A DNA stretch of 64,000 bases from Methanoculleus taiwanensis (GCF_004102725.1 NZ_LHQS01000002.1:1070096-1134095), one strand, 5' to 3'; positions 1 through 9,743 are shown, counted from the first letter of the stretch. The notes: generated by a model not told the origin, from the sequence alone. Program-made: numbers and translations.

Positions 1-1
1 G

Positions 2-886
2 CCGGGAGACCGGGTGATCACCACGATCCTCGAGCACCACTCGAACCTGCTGCCGTGGCGGGCGCTCGCTCGGCAGGGTGTCGCGCTCGACGTCATCGGC
101 ATCAACGAGGACTACTCGCTCGACCTTGCCGCGCTCGAGGACGCCATCACCGATACGACCCGGCTCGTCGCCGTCACCCACGCCTCGAACGCCATCGGCG
201 TCGTTACGCCCGTCGAAGAGATCGCCCGGATCTGCCGTGACCGCGGCGTTCTCCTGCTCGTCGACGCTGCGCAGTCCGTCCCGCATATGCCCGTCGATAT
301 CGGCAGGCTCGGATGCGACTTCCTCTGCTTCTCGGGCCACAAGATGCTCGGGCCGACCGGCACCGGCGTCCTCTGGATGCGGGAGGCGATCATCGAACCG
401 TCCCTGCTCGGCGGGGGGATGATCGAGACCGTGACGGAAGATGCGTATGTTCCGGCGGAAGGTTACGGCCGCTACGAGGCCGGGACGCCGAACGTTGCCG
501 GCGGGATCGGCCTCGGGGTTGCGGTGGACTATCTCGAAGCCATCGGCATGGAGAAGATCCGCCGGCACGAAGAGCGCCTGACGACGCGGCTCATCGAAGG
601 GCTCTCTGCCATCGACGGCGTCCGGGTCTACGCTCCGAAGGATCCGGCATCCCGTATCGGTGTCGTCTCCTTCAATGTCGAGAATATCCACCCGCATGAG
701 GTCGCGCAGTACCTCGACGAGGAGGCGGAGATCCTCGTCCGGTCGGGCTACCACTGCTGCCAGCCGCTCATGGAGTATCTCGGTCTGCCCGACGGGACGG
801 TGCGGGCGAGCTTATCGCTCTACACCACCGAGCAGGAGATAGATCTCCTCATCGCCGCCGTCGGCGAGATCGCACGGGGACGCTGA
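2..886 (+). CDS. Cysteine desulfurase (SufS/class V aminotransferase family), 5' end missing
   Basis: A PLP-dependent enzyme that takes sulfur from cysteine for Fe-S cluster or cofactor assembly. The reading frame is open from base 2, so the start lies outside the window. The first visible residues (PGDRVITTILEHHSNLLPW) are the typical SufS block. The PLP lysine is in FSGHKMLGPTG (codon at 341-343), preceded by the cofactor aspartate in LLVDAAQS. The likely active-site cysteine is in RSGYHCCQP near the C-terminus. About 295 residues are visible of the usual 400 or so. The family is clear. Which role it serves (SufS, Csd or a tRNA-thiolation enzyme) is not decided by the sequence. Confidence 0.9.
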   Translation, partial: PGDRVITTILEHHSNLLPWRALARQGVALDVIGINEDYSLDLAALEDAITDTTRLVAVTHASNAIGVVTPVEEIARICRDRGVLLLVDAAQSVPHMPVDIGRLGCDFLCFSGHKMLGPTGTGVLWMREAIIEPSLLGGGMIETVTEDAYVPAEGYGRYEAGTPNVAGGIGLGVAVDYLEAIGMEKIRRHEERLTTRLIEGLSAIDGVRVYAPKDPASRIGVVSFNVENIHPHEVAQYLDEEAEILVRSGYHCCQPLMEYLGLPDGTVRASLSLYTTEQEIDLLIAAVGEIARGR

Positions 887-961
887 CGCGTAGCGCAGGC
901 TGCACTTCGCGTCTTGGCGGCGTAGGCGTGACCGACCGGACGTGAAGCCCGCTGCACAGCC

Positions 962-1720
962 TCACGCAGACAGTCCCGTTATCCTCTCCGCGTGCGCATA
1001 GACCGCCATGTCCGGCGTTCCCGCAGACCCGACGATGCAGAGGCCGGTCTCCAGAGCGATCTCCACGGCGAGGGCCGTCGGGGGTCCGGTGGAGACGAGC
1101 ACCGGGATCTTCGCCATGAGGCACTTTCGGACCATCTCGGAGGTGACGGATCCGGTGCCGACGGCAACCATCCGGGAGAGGTCAAAACCGTCACGCAGTC
1201 CCCGCCCGATCACCCGGTCAAGTGCATTGTGCCGGTCGAGATCCTGAGAACAGGCGACGATCCGGCTCCCGTCTGCGAGGGCGACCGCCTCGAGCACGCC
1301 GGGCGCAGGGAGAGCATCGACGGCGGCCTTGATCTCCGGAACGGCTACCATATGGTCCGAGTCGATCGCGGGCAGCTTCTGCGTGTCGATGTAGGAGGCC
1401 GCGCCCCCGCACCCGGAGAGGATGGTCTTCTTCACATTCCCCCTCCTGAAGGGATCCTTTGTAAGGACACTGATCCGGTTCTCTTCGATCCTGACTGACT
1501 CGATCTCGCCAGGGCTCCGGATAATCTCTTCGGTATAGAGATAACCGGTGATGAAGTCCTCAAGCCCGGCGGGGCTCAGGATCACGGTCGTCAGGTGCCT
1601 GCCGTTGACGAAGATCGCCACCGGCGCCTCTCTGGCGACATCCTGGACAAACTCGCCGTCGCCGATACGGGTACAGGTGATTCGCTGAAACATGATCATC
1701 ACATCGCAGACTGTCGGCAT
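962..1720 (-). CDS. fdhD: FdhD, formate dehydrogenase sulfurtransferase accessory protein
   Basis: FdhD passes sulfur from a cysteine desulfurase to the molybdenum/tungsten cofactor of formate dehydrogenase. The family signature DLDRHNALDRVIG is present, as is the C-terminal block KIPVLVSTGPPTALAVE. The loop that carries CxxC in many homologues reads LSGCGGAA here. Length (252 aa) fits the family; an internal ATG a few codons in (MIMFQRI) could be the true start. The gene converges on a cysteine desulfurase gene, its usual sulfur donor class. It suggests the host uses formate, as many Methanoculleus do (inference). Confidence 0.9.
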   Translation of the reverse strand: MPTVCDVMIMFQRITCTRIGDGEFVQDVAREAPVAIFVNGRHLTTVILSPAGLEDFITGYLYTEEIIRSPGEIESVRIEENRISVLTKDPFRRGNVKKTILSGCGGAASYIDTQKLPAIDSDHMVAVPEIKAAVDALPAPGVLEAVALADGSRIVACSQDLDRHNALDRVIGRGLRDGFDLSRMVAVGTGSVTSEMVRKCLMAKIPVLVSTGPPTALAVEIALETGLCIVGSAGTPDMAVYAHAERITGLSA

Positions 1721-1882
1721 CGGGTTTATACCCCCGGTGCGGGACCATCGTGTGTAGAGGTGTGCGGGAGGGAGTCATAATACCTGATACTCCCGGGCAG
1801 GGAGGGGCGAAGCGTCCCGTGCCCGGGAGATCACAACGCCCCCCCCGTACCCGCGGCACAAAAAAAGATGTTTGTGGAATCT

Positions 1883-3409
1883 TCACTCGACGGCCGCAAT
1901 ACTGATGCTGAAGCAGTCCCCGCTGAAGAGAGCCAGATCGTATTCTGCCGTATCGGAGACGATCGCCGGATACTGCCTGGCAAGCCTGAAGAGGGCGGCG
2001 TCCTCCGGCAGTGCGGGATCCATCGGGGTGTCGACGTTCTTCTGGATGATGAGGCGCGCAGGATCGAGGTTGGTGGCATAGTAGTCCTTGAACACTGTTC
2101 GCTTCTCGTCGGGTATGGTGACCCAGTCCCCCGCATCGGCAACCGTCACGTCGTTCGGGACCCATCCGTAGCCGGGCAGGTAGTACTCCGACCAGAAGTG
2201 GGTGCCGGCATCCTCAGACAGCAGCATCTGGTAGCCTCCGGGCGTGCGGGCCGGGATCCCGAGCGACCGGCAGAGCGCAGCAAAGAGCATGCTCTGGGTG
2301 CCGCAGTCGCCGTGACCGGTCTCGAACATGTAGGTGGACTCAGCGACCTTCGGCACCCGGGCGTCGAGTGACGTATGCGGGACGTGGCTGTAGGGGTAGG
2401 TCTCGATGATGTAGCGGTAGATCAGCTGTGCCTGGAGGTGCGGGTTCGTCTCATTCCCGACGATCTCCTTTGCTTTCTGCCGGATCGCATCCGTGATCTC
2501 GATGTTCCGCTCGGATGTCGTGTAGAGCAGGTACTCGGGATCGCTCGTGTTGTACTCCCCGACCTGTGCCGGGTCGATGTCGTCAAAGACCTGTTCGTAG
2601 GAGACAAAATCGATATCCGCCGAGAGTATCAGGTCTCCGTTGACCGCTTCGGCCGGGATCTCGTAGTAGACGTAGCCGATGACTCCCGTGGTGACTGGGC
2701 CGGCGACGATGTAATCCGGGCACGACAGGTTCGTAACGGTCACGTTCCGTTGCGAGTCCGTCTCGACCGGAAGCGGGTACCAGATCTTCAGCATGCCCGA
2801 CGAGGGAAGCATCTCGTGCGGAATCTCAAGCAGCTCGACTCCGGCGTAGTGCACCGGGTTCACGTACAGCCCGGTCTTCCCGGATGGGGTCTCCGACCAG
2901 GCGTATCGAGCGGTATAGTCGATATCAATACTCTTGATCTTCTGCATCTCGTCGACGTGCGCGTAGAGGTAGTCCGAGGCGACGTCGTAGAAGTAGAGCG
3001 TCTCGTTCTCCGAGACGATCGTCTGCGCACGGTTCTCCAGCCAGTCGGTTATCTTCTCGTCGGTGATGCCGGATACCTTCTCCCGCAGCGCCGCCTCTGC
3101 GCCCGCGGCATCGAACTGATACTCAATGTATGTCCTGTTCGCCCGGAACATTGCATTCCTGGCCGCCTGTGCATTATCGGAATCGCCGGCACCGGCATAG
3201 AGGGCACAGGCCTCCGCAAAGCGTTTCTCAGCGATCCGGTAGTTTGCATCCGCGTATTCGGCCAGACCCCGGGCATATGCCTCGTCGGCAGGCGAGGCGC
3301 CCGATGCATCGGGTACTTTCTTTTCTTCCGTTATGCCGGTGCAGCCCGCCGCAAACGAGAGAAGGAGGGCGGATACGACCAGAAGAGCGGTAACGAAACG
3401 GTGATCCAT
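1883..3409 (-). CDS. Secreted transglutaminase-like lipoprotein
   Basis: A 508-residue exported protein. The frame runs upstream to 3721, but the ATG at 3409 is chosen because it opens a signal peptide with a lipobox (LLLSFAAGC), so it is probably lipid-anchored outside the cell. Residues 20-100 look helical and repeat-like. The C-terminal third holds a transglutaminase/protease-like core: catalytic Cys in GHGDCGTQS, His in THFWSEYY and Asp in PNDVT. Such archaeal proteins are usually annotated as transglutaminase domain proteins; the substrate is unknown. A run of T residues on the coding strand just past the stop (about 1860-1868) could end transcription. Confidence 0.8.
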   Translation of the reverse strand: MDHRFVTALLVVSALLLSFAAGCTGITEEKKVPDASGASPADEAYARGLAEYADANYRIAEKRFAEACALYAGAGDSDNAQAARNAMFRANRTYIEYQFDAAGAEAALREKVSGITDEKITDWLENRAQTIVSENETLYFYDVASDYLYAHVDEMQKIKSIDIDYTARYAWSETPSGKTGLYVNPVHYAGVELLEIPHEMLPSSGMLKIWYPLPVETDSQRNVTVTNLSCPDYIVAGPVTTGVIGYVYYEIPAEAVNGDLILSADIDFVSYEQVFDDIDPAQVGEYNTSDPEYLLYTTSERNIEITDAIRQKAKEIVGNETNPHLQAQLIYRYIIETYPYSHVPHTSLDARVPKVAESTYMFETGHGDCGTQSMLFAALCRSLGIPARTPGGYQMLLSEDAGTHFWSEYYLPGYGWVPNDVTVADAGDWVTIPDEKRTVFKDYYATNLDPARLIIQKNVDTPMDPALPEDAALFRLARQYPAIVSDTAEYDLALFSGDCFSISIAAVE

Positions 3410-3569
3410 ACAAGATAACAGAGATAAACATTGGATAAACCTTTCTATCTCTATTGGCTGTCTTACTGGAGTTTTCGGTGTTTTCGCGCGTTCTCCAGTC
3501 GTTGCCAGGAATGAAGAGCACGCCAGGCCGTGCTCCCGTAGAGGCCGCTGCCGGAGGTTCTCCCTGACA

Positions 3570-5225
3570 CTATGCCTTGCCGTATCGGATGTTGCCGTCC
3601 GGGACTCGCATATCGAACCGGGCTCCGCTGCCGTGCGTTCCGGTCTCCAGGAGGGCAATCCCGGTGATGGCGAGGATCTCACGCGAGAGGAAGAGGCCGT
3701 GGCCGGTGTTCCTGCCGACACCCCACCGGAAGAGTCCGTCCCTCTCCTCCATCGGGACGCCCTGTCCGTCGTCCTCGCACCGGAGGAACGTGCTGCCGTT
3801 GTCGCGCCTGACCGAGAAGGTGATCTCCGTCACATTCCCGCCGTGGCGGAGCGCGTTCTCAATGAGGTTGTAGACGACCCTGGAGAAGAGGGGATCGGCA
3901 TAGATCTCGGCACCATCGGTATCGGCACGGATCGTCACCGGATAGCTCCGGAACGAGGCGGCCTCCCTCTCCACGATGGTTCCGACGTTCTGCCAGACCG
4001 GAGACTGCTGGCCGAGATCCTGATAGTCACGGGTGAACTCGACCTGCTGCTGGATGATCCCGGCCGCCGTATCGCATTTTGCAAGCCGGTTGAGAAGGAT
4101 GGGATCTTTTGTATCCTCCGACGCAAAGGAGAGGTGACCACGGAGAACCATCACCTGGTTTAAGAGGTCGTGCCGGGTGATGCTTGAGAGGAGGGCGAGT
4201 TTTCTGTTCGACTCCCGGAGGGCGTTCTCGTGCCTCTTCCGTTCTGTGATATCCCGGAGTATCACCACAGCTCCGGCAAATGCTCCGTCGTCGCTCCGGA
4301 TACCGGCGCCGGAGATACTTACCGGGAGCGGGCGGCCGTCTCTCTGCTCCAGGGTGGTTTCGCGGTCAGAGACCGATCCGTCCGTCCGGATGGCCGAGAA
4401 GATCCGCCCGGCCTCCGGGCGGTCGGCGAAGAGCGTATCTGCCGGAGTGCCGGCGAGACCGGGGCGGTCGCGCCCGAGCATCGCCGTCAGCGCAGCGTTC
4501 GTCTCGATGATGTGGTTATTGTCGTCGAGGAGCAGCAGCCCGTCGTTCATCGTGGATACAATGGTATCCGCCGTCGTCTGCGGGGTGATGATGAAGAGTC
4601 CGTACCTCCAGATCGCGTATCCGACGAAGAATGTGTACCAGATCGCGGTGACCGCCGGGAGCTCGAATATCGCGAAGAACGGTATCGTATCCGCGGCGAG
4701 GTAGGAAAAGCCCGACAACAGCGGGACGGATATTCCGACGGCGACGAGTCTGGCCTGCCGTCGTTCAGCCCCGTCCGGAACCCGAAGCATATACCGGGTG
4801 CAGAGGAGCCAGGCGAGCGTGGCGCAGGCGAGCGTCCAGAAGTACGCCAGGAGAATGACGGGATGCACGTTTGCGTAGTCCGTCTCGATCGAGTACGCTG
4901 CAGCTGCAAACGCCACGGCGGGAAGGTAGAGGCCGGCGAGCGTCCAGGGGGTACGGGAGCCGCGGAGGTGCCGATTTTTCGTAAACAAGAGGATGAAGTG
5001 AACGGTAAGGGCGGTATCGACGGGCCAGATCGCTCCCACTGCGTTCCAGACGCCGGCGGACGCCTCCCCGAGCGCGAACTGCATGAATTCGCTGAACGCC
5101 CAGAGCGATCCCGTGACCGAGGAGAGAAAGAATATCTGATGGAGGCGACTCGCAGGATTCTTTCCAAGGACAAATGCCCCGAGGAGGGCCACGGCGACGG
5201 CAGCGACGAAGAAGAGCTGTGTCAT
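3570..5225 (-). CDS. Membrane PAS sensor histidine kinase
   Basis: The order is about seven membrane spans (residues 1-225), a PAS domain (about 230-345, ending in VVILRDITERKR), a dimerisation helix with the phospho-accepting His in SSITRHDLLNQ, and a HATPase domain with N box (YNLIENALRHGG), G1 (CEDDGQGVP) and G2 (GHGLFLS). The ATG at 5225 is chosen over a GTG seven codons earlier because the first membrane span follows it directly. The H box RHDLLNQ with a short C-terminal ATPase is typical of Methanomicrobiales orphan kinases. No response regulator lies next to it. A paralogue is at 14181-15896 and a degraded one near 12.3-12.9 kb. Confidence 0.87.
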   Translation of the reverse strand: MTQLFFVAAVAVALLGAFVLGKNPASRLHQIFFLSSVTGSLWAFSEFMQFALGEASAGVWNAVGAIWPVDTALTVHFILLFTKNRHLRGSRTPWTLAGLYLPAVAFAAAAYSIETDYANVHPVILLAYFWTLACATLAWLLCTRYMLRVPDGAERRQARLVAVGISVPLLSGFSYLAADTIPFFAIFELPAVTAIWYTFFVGYAIWRYGLFIITPQTTADTIVSTMNDGLLLLDDNNHIIETNAALTAMLGRDRPGLAGTPADTLFADRPEAGRIFSAIRTDGSVSDRETTLEQRDGRPLPVSISGAGIRSDDGAFAGAVVILRDITERKRHENALRESNRKLALLSSITRHDLLNQVMVLRGHLSFASEDTKDPILLNRLAKCDTAAGIIQQQVEFTRDYQDLGQQSPVWQNVGTIVEREAASFRSYPVTIRADTDGAEIYADPLFSRVVYNLIENALRHGGNVTEITFSVRRDNGSTFLRCEDDGQGVPMEERDGLFRWGVGRNTGHGLFLSREILAITGIALLETGTHGSGARFDMRVPDGNIRYGKA

Positions 5226-5496
5226 AATCCCATACCAGGAGAACACGAATTATTTCTGGAAATTCCCCTATATATAACATCTGTTTTCCGATATCGATTA
5301 TTTCATTCTATTTTTAGATACTATGAAATTTTGATTCCTAATTTGCCAGAAATGCGAATATTATTCTTCATGCCCTGACTGGTTTACATTCCTCGAAGCA
5401 TGAGCGAAGCGGTCATGATCCCCGGTGCACGGCGCCGGTTTGACAGGCTCCTCGGGAAAGGGGAAAAAGTATTATTTGATACGAAGATCTCACTCC

Positions 5497-6051
5497 ATGG
5501 CGCCTTCTGAACGGTATCGATCTCCCTCTCGATTCCTTCTCGTGACGGCGGCGTGTCTCCTCGCGCTTTCGGTTGTTCCCCACTCTGCTCTGGGATCAAC
5601 CCCACCGCTGCTACCCGAGCTCACGCTCTCGGTATCTGACGGCACGATACTTCCCGATGACGGTATGACAATCTCCGTAGCGTGGCACCGGGAGGGGAGC
5701 GTGTATCCGCCGCCTGGGGTTATCCAGGTGACGCTCTACAGTGTTTCGGATGAGAAAGTTATCGGGACGTACCCCCTTTCGTCGGACGCGGTCGAGGAGC
5801 CCGACGATACGACCCGTCACTACAGCGGCGTGATACGTGTATCGGATCTGCCTCGGGGAGGACTGATCGTCACTGCCATCGATCCTATCTCCGGCGCCGA
5901 ACGGCGTATCCCGGTCATCCTCAAGGAGACCGGCGCCGACTACAGCGATCTTCAGCACAGAAGGTTCAGTGGGAGTCTGCTCATCGGCGTCGCTCTCCTG
6001 CTCGCCTTCGGGCTGATCGTCGTTCCCGGTCTCCTTTTACGGCGGAGATAA
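5497..6051 (+). CDS. Secreted protein with C-terminal membrane anchor, function unknown
   Basis: A 184-residue protein with an N-terminal signal sequence (FLLVTAACLLALSVVPHSALG), a beta-rich outer region and a C-terminal hydrophobic span followed by LLLRRR. It is probably held on the outer face of the membrane. The ATG at 5497 is preferred over an upstream in-frame start because an AT-rich TATA-like element (TATTATTT, about 5470) lies some 25 bases before it, giving a near-leaderless message. I do not recognise the family. Confidence 0.65.
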   Translation: MAPSERYRSPSRFLLVTAACLLALSVVPHSALGSTPPLLPELTLSVSDGTILPDDGMTISVAWHREGSVYPPPGVIQVTLYSVSDEKVIGTYPLSSDAVEEPDDTTRHYSGVIRVSDLPRGGLIVTAIDPISGAERRIPVILKETGADYSDLQHRRFSGSLLIGVALLLAFGLIVVPGLLLRRR

Positions 6052-6153
6052 AACCAAAACCCGGCCCTGACGCTGCAGCAGACCTTCACGGGATCCGCGC
6101 ACGGCACTTTTCACGGCTGCAAAAAGGAGAGGATCCCCGGAATCATCACGGGA

Positions 6154-6408
6154 TCACTGCACTTTGATTGCTTCTTCGATCGGCATCGCCGGTGCGACGT
6201 GCGCCACGCCGTAGGAGCTGAACGGTGCGGTGATCCGCATCACGGACTTCTCGTCGTCGGCCTCGAAGACCGCTACCGACATGTGTCTCCCGATCAGGAC
6301 ATACCGATGATGCACCTTCACGTCCGACGGAAACTGGAAATGTTTCCAGAGTTCCACGACCCGGTGCGTATGCTCCGGCTCGAACTGGTACCACAGGACA
6401 AACAGCAT
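6154..6408 (-). CDS. DUF3303 family protein
   Basis: A small cytoplasmic protein of 84 residues that opens MLFVLWYQFEPEH, the usual start of DUF3303 proteins common in Methanomicrobia. The ATG at 6408 has a good ribosome site (GAGGTG) seven bases upstream, which decides it against the longer frame. The family looks like a dimeric alpha-beta barrel of the monooxygenase/muconolactone-isomerase type; function unknown. Confidence 0.75.
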   Translation of the reverse strand: MLFVLWYQFEPEHTHRVVELWKHFQFPSDVKVHHRYVLIGRHMSVAVFEADDEKSVMRITAPFSSYGVAHVAPAMPIEEAIKVQ

Positions 6409-6543
6409 TGCTTCACCTCGCTCCTTCCCCTGCCACATCGAATATATACCTTACCCACGCCCGGTCTCCGGGGAGCACTCCCGGCGGTATACGCCGGGCA
6501 CAACAGGAGAGATGCCGGGAGATAGCCGAGCTGAAGGCGTAAT

Positions 6544-7257
6544 TCACCAGTCTTTCTTCATCGCCTCCGCCCGGAGATCTTTCGGCATCAGCTCGACGGC
6601 GTACCGGAGCGCCGTCCGGGGCATCTCCCGCTTCTTCTGCATGACATAGGCGAAGACTTCGTCCTGGTGCTTCCGGCTCGCCTCCTTTAAGAGCCACCCG
6701 TAGCCCTTCTGCACCATATCATCCGTATCGGTGAGGAGCAGGTCGGCGATCGCGAAGACCTCGGCGAGGAACATCCCGCGCTTTGCCGGCACGATCAGCG
6801 AGACTGCTGCCGCCCGCCGCATCCAGCGGTTCTCCGACTGCGTCCAGCCCTGCAGCTCCCCGATCAGGTCGGGATACCGCATGACGAGATCCCCGACGGC
6901 GTGATTGCAGAACCCATCGCAGGCAGCCCAGTTGGTGATGTAGGTATCGATCCAGCGGGAAAAGACGGCGATGTCATCGGGTTCGAACCTGTCTGCGAGC
7001 TTCGGAACCCATGTGGATACCACGAACGCCTCCTCCATGAGCCCCGAGCGGTAGAGCTCTTCGCAGAGCCGGAAGATCTCTTGCTTATCCCGGGACTTGA
7101 CGTCTTTCCAGTACTTCTTTGCAATTGCCGTTGCGGTTGCGGTCTTCATCCCGTAGCACCGGACGTCTTCCTTGAAGAACCGCTGCGACTTCTTCCGGAT
7201 CTCGGGGTCCGCGTGCGCCGCGAGTTCCTGCCGTATCGATTCGATGACCGGATCCAT
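6544..7257 (-). CDS. AlkD-like DNA alkylation repair protein
   Basis: A 237-residue all-helical HEAT-repeat protein of the AlkD family, which removes alkylated bases from DNA. Recognised from FFKEDVRCYGMKTATATAIAKKYW near the N-terminus, the central WVPKLADRFEPDDIAVFSRW and WAACDGFCNHAVG blocks, and LLTDTDDMVQKGYGWLLKEAS. These match the archaeal and clostridial branch of the family. It stands alone, divergent from a small acetyltransferase remnant. Confidence 0.85.
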   Translation of the reverse strand: MDPVIESIRQELAAHADPEIRKKSQRFFKEDVRCYGMKTATATAIAKKYWKDVKSRDKQEIFRLCEELYRSGLMEEAFVVSTWVPKLADRFEPDDIAVFSRWIDTYITNWAACDGFCNHAVGDLVMRYPDLIGELQGWTQSENRWMRRAAAVSLIVPAKRGMFLAEVFAIADLLLTDTDDMVQKGYGWLLKEASRKHQDEVFAYVMQKKREMPRTALRYAVELMPKDLRAEAMKKDW

Positions 7258-7278
7258 TATTCAGGTGTACGAAGGGAG

Positions 7279-7545
7279 GGATGATAAGGGATGCGGCGGG
7301 CTGGTTTGGAGGATCTGGATGCTGCCCTCTTCCTGTACACGCACCTGACCGATAATGGTGAGGAAATCCGGCGGAAACTCCGGAATATAGGATTTGATAC
7401 GTCTCTCCCGACGCATCTACTGGAGTATGTGTGGCGGCAAAACTGTAACACGGGTGCTTCTTCCGGCTCTATGAAAGGGTCGGGTCTGTCGGGAATGCCA
7501 AAGAAGAGTTCATCGCATATCCGCCGTCAGTCGGGGGAGTCATAG
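7279..7545 (+). pseudogene. Probable broken GNAT acetyltransferase remnant
   Basis: A GGGAGGG ribosome site precedes an ATG at 7279 reading MIRDA. One frame over, the DNA reads GLEDLDAALFLYTHLTDNGE, which is like the first helix of GNAT acetyltransferases (IR-A--EDL---L-LY-HL). A single frameshift would join them. After about 25 residues the similarity fades and no acetyl-CoA motif follows. I read it as a truncated, frameshifted remnant; it could be a chance resemblance. Confidence 0.3.
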
Positions 7546-8037
7546 ACCCGCCCTGAGACTCCTGCGTTCCAGGAGCAGCACGTCCCGCCAGGTGCCATCT
7601 TTCATCCGGCCCAGGCGTTCGCGGCGGCCGACGACGCAAAAGCCGTGCTTCTTATGGAGGGCGAGGCTGGGTTCGTTCTCCGGAAAGATGCCTGCCTGTA
7701 GCGTCCAGAACCCTTCCCGTTCCGATGCGGCGATGAGCTCGGCTAAGAGCGCGCTCCCGACCCCCAACCCTCGGGCATCTTTTCCTACGTAGACACTGAC
7801 TTCGGCCACGCCGGCGTAAACCGGGCGCCCGGAGTAGGGGCTGAGCGCTGCCCAGCCCAGAATCTTCCCGTTGCCGACGGCAACAAAACGGCAGGATCGA
7901 ATATGGCCCGCATCCCAACGCTCCCATGACGGTGCTTCCGATTCGAACGTTGCGTTGCCGGTGGCAATACCCTCCAGATGAATACGGTGGAGATCTTCCC
8001 GGTCAGCGGCGCTCATTTCCCGTACGATGAATTCCAT
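7540..8037 (-). CDS. GNAT N-acetyltransferase, phosphinothricin/methionine-sulfoximine type
   Basis: A 165-residue acetyltransferase. The acetyl-CoA site is in VYVGKDARGLGVGSALL, followed by LQAGIFPENEPSLALHKKHGF, the pattern of the Pat/Bar/MddA branch, and FVAVGNGKILGWAALSPYSGRPVYAGVAEVSVYV before it. The family acetylates small amines such as phosphinothricin or methionine sulfoximine; the true substrate here is not known. A second, distant GNAT gene follows on the same strand. Confidence 0.85.
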   Translation of the reverse strand: MEFIVREMSAADREDLHRIHLEGIATGNATFESEAPSWERWDAGHIRSCRFVAVGNGKILGWAALSPYSGRPVYAGVAEVSVYVGKDARGLGVGSALLAELIAASEREGFWTLQAGIFPENEPSLALHKKHGFCVVGRRERLGRMKDGTWRDVLLLERRSLRAGL

Positions 8038-8122
8038 CTCGATGAGCCTCGTCTATCGTATTCGAATGTTCGTCCGGATGCGCGATAAGTGATGTGGTAT
8101 CCGGGGGATGCCCCTCCCCCGG

Positions 8123-8590
8123 CTACTCCCTCTTCTGCTCGAGCACCGTCTGCCGGGGGCAGAACCCGAATTTCCAATAAAACGAAAAGGACTCCTCGTT
8201 CCCGTCGGCGACCGAGACCCGGTTCCTGACCGAGCCGTTCGCATCCAGCCACGCGAGCGCCCGGTTCACGAGGGTCGTGCCGATCCCTGCTGAGCGGTAC
8301 GTCTCTTCGACATAGATCGACTCGATCTCGCCCGTCATCTCCGGCGAGAGCGAACTTACGCAGTAACCCACGTATCTGCCAGCCGCCGGATCGAAGGCAA
8401 GGTCGACCTGCAGGGCGCCGGCCGCTATGAGTCTCACGAAGTGTGCCTTCCGGTCGGCGAAGGTCATCCGCTCGTACCGGCTCCGGAACGCCCGGGCATG
8501 TGTATGGTGATGGTCGTTGAGCCTGACCCAGAGCGGGCGGATCAGTTCGATATCGGTGATGCCAATGGTGTGATATTCGATAGGAGGCAT
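8123..8590 (-). CDS. GNAT N-acetyltransferase
   Basis: A 155-residue protein with the GNAT core: a beta-strand block (GEIESIYVEETYRSAGIGTTLV) that includes the acetyl-CoA loop, then VADGNEESFSFYWKFGF. The N-terminus (IELIRPLWVRLNDHH) is the usual first helix. Substrate unknown. It lies 18 bases downstream of the HxlR regulator gene on the same strand, so the two may share a transcript. Confidence 0.8.
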   Translation of the reverse strand: MPPIEYHTIGITDIELIRPLWVRLNDHHHTHARAFRSRYERMTFADRKAHFVRLIAAGALQVDLAFDPAAGRYVGYCVSSLSPEMTGEIESIYVEETYRSAGIGTTLVNRALAWLDANGSVRNRVSVADGNEESFSFYWKFGFCPRQTVLEQKRE

Positions 8591-8608
8591 CGGTGACTCC
8601 CGGGCAGG

Positions 8609-8986
8609 TCATGCCTTCCCTTTCCCGGCCTTCGTCGGGCATCGGGATACGGCCGCATCGTCGATGCCGAGATATTGCGCACCCCAGGCGCAGAGCGCTT
8701 CCATGATCGGGAGCAGGGTCTTGCCGAAGTCCGTGATGGCATATTCCACCCGGGGCGGCACCTCGGGATACACCGTCCTCGTGAGAACCCCGTCCGCCTC
8801 GAGCTCGCGGAGCTGCTTCGTGAGCATCTTCGTGTTGACTCCCGGTATCATCTTCTGCAGCTCGGAAAAGCGCATCACATCGTCGCCGAGCGCCCAGAGG
8901 ATAAGCGGCTTCCATTTTCCTCCGATGACGTCGAGTGCAGCCTCGACCGGGCAATGGTACGTCTTCCCGTTCTTCGTGTAGATCAT
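8609..8986 (-). CDS. HxlR-family transcriptional regulator
   Basis: A 125-residue winged-helix repressor/activator. The family pattern is clear: CPVEAALDVIGGKWKPLILW at the start, then FSELQKMIPGVNTKMLTKQL (recognition helix) and the wing YPEVPPRVEYAITDFG. The N-terminal Cys is the residue that senses oxidants or aldehydes in several HxlR proteins. It is transcribed away from a flavin reductase, nitroreductase and flavodoxin-like set that starts at 9154, so it is a good candidate for controlling that set (inference). Confidence 0.9.
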   Translation of the reverse strand: MIYTKNGKTYHCPVEAALDVIGGKWKPLILWALGDDVMRFSELQKMIPGVNTKMLTKQLRELEADGVLTRTVYPEVPPRVEYAITDFGKTLLPIMEALCAWGAQYLGIDDAAVSRCPTKAGKGKA

Positions 8987-9153
8987 GGTTACTCCAATGA
9001 AAGTATATTACAATTATGCCCGTATCTCCTATATATTCAGTTAGGGCAGATAGTAGTCTAATGGGTCGGATTGCCCTTGCAGAAGAATAGCCGTTATCCC
9101 TGCGAGGGGTTACCCAGGAGTCTTCGCATACAGAGCGGAGTGAGGAGATATCT

Positions 9154-9729
9154 ATGGATAAGATACAGATCGGACTGAACTTCTTCATCCCGATGCCGGT
9201 AGTGCTCGTCGGGACGCAGGTGAACGGAAAAGCGAACTTCATGACCGTAGGCTGGTGCTCGCGGGCGAACGCGAACCCGCCTATGATCCTCTGCGGAATC
9301 GGGAACCACCACTATACGCCACGAGGGATTGCAGAGACGGAGACCTTCTCGGTGAATATCCCGTCATCGGCTCTGATGGAGAAGACCGATTACTGCGGGC
9401 TCGTCTCCGGGGATGCGACTGACAAGTCCGGCGTGTTCGATATCTTCTACGGCTCGCTCAAGACCGCACCGATGATCCGGGAATGCCCGGTAAATCTCGA
9501 ATGCCGCCTCGTGCAGGCGGTGCCGCTTCCGACCAATACGATCTTTATCGGCGAGATTGCGGGGGCGTATGCAGATGCGTCGGTGATGCAGGACGGAAAA
9601 CCGGACTTCCCCGCGATCGACCCGCTCCTCCTGACGATGCCCGACAACCGCTACCGGCGGCTCGGGGAACCTGCAGGGGATGCTTGGAGCGCCGGCAGGG
9701 ACCTGATACAGCAGTCGCAAAGAACCTGA
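9154..9729 (+). CDS. Flavin reductase-like FMN-binding protein
   Basis: A 191-residue split-barrel flavoprotein (PF01613 type). The N-terminal block FIPMPVVLVGTQVNGKANFM and the later TETFSVNIPS are typical. Archaeal members bind FMN and act in electron transfer or reduction. A GGAG-type ribosome site lies just before the ATG (GTGAGGAGATATCT). It is the first gene of a three-gene redox set with the ferredoxin-nitroreductase (14 bases on) and the flavodoxin-like protein. Confidence 0.87.
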   Translation: MDKIQIGLNFFIPMPVVLVGTQVNGKANFMTVGWCSRANANPPMILCGIGNHHYTPRGIAETETFSVNIPSSALMEKTDYCGLVSGDATDKSGVFDIFYGSLKTAPMIRECPVNLECRLVQAVPLPTNTIFIGEIAGAYADASVMQDGKPDFPAIDPLLLTMPDNRYRRLGEPAGDAWSAGRDLIQQSQRT

Positions 9730-9743
9730 ACGGACGGCATAGG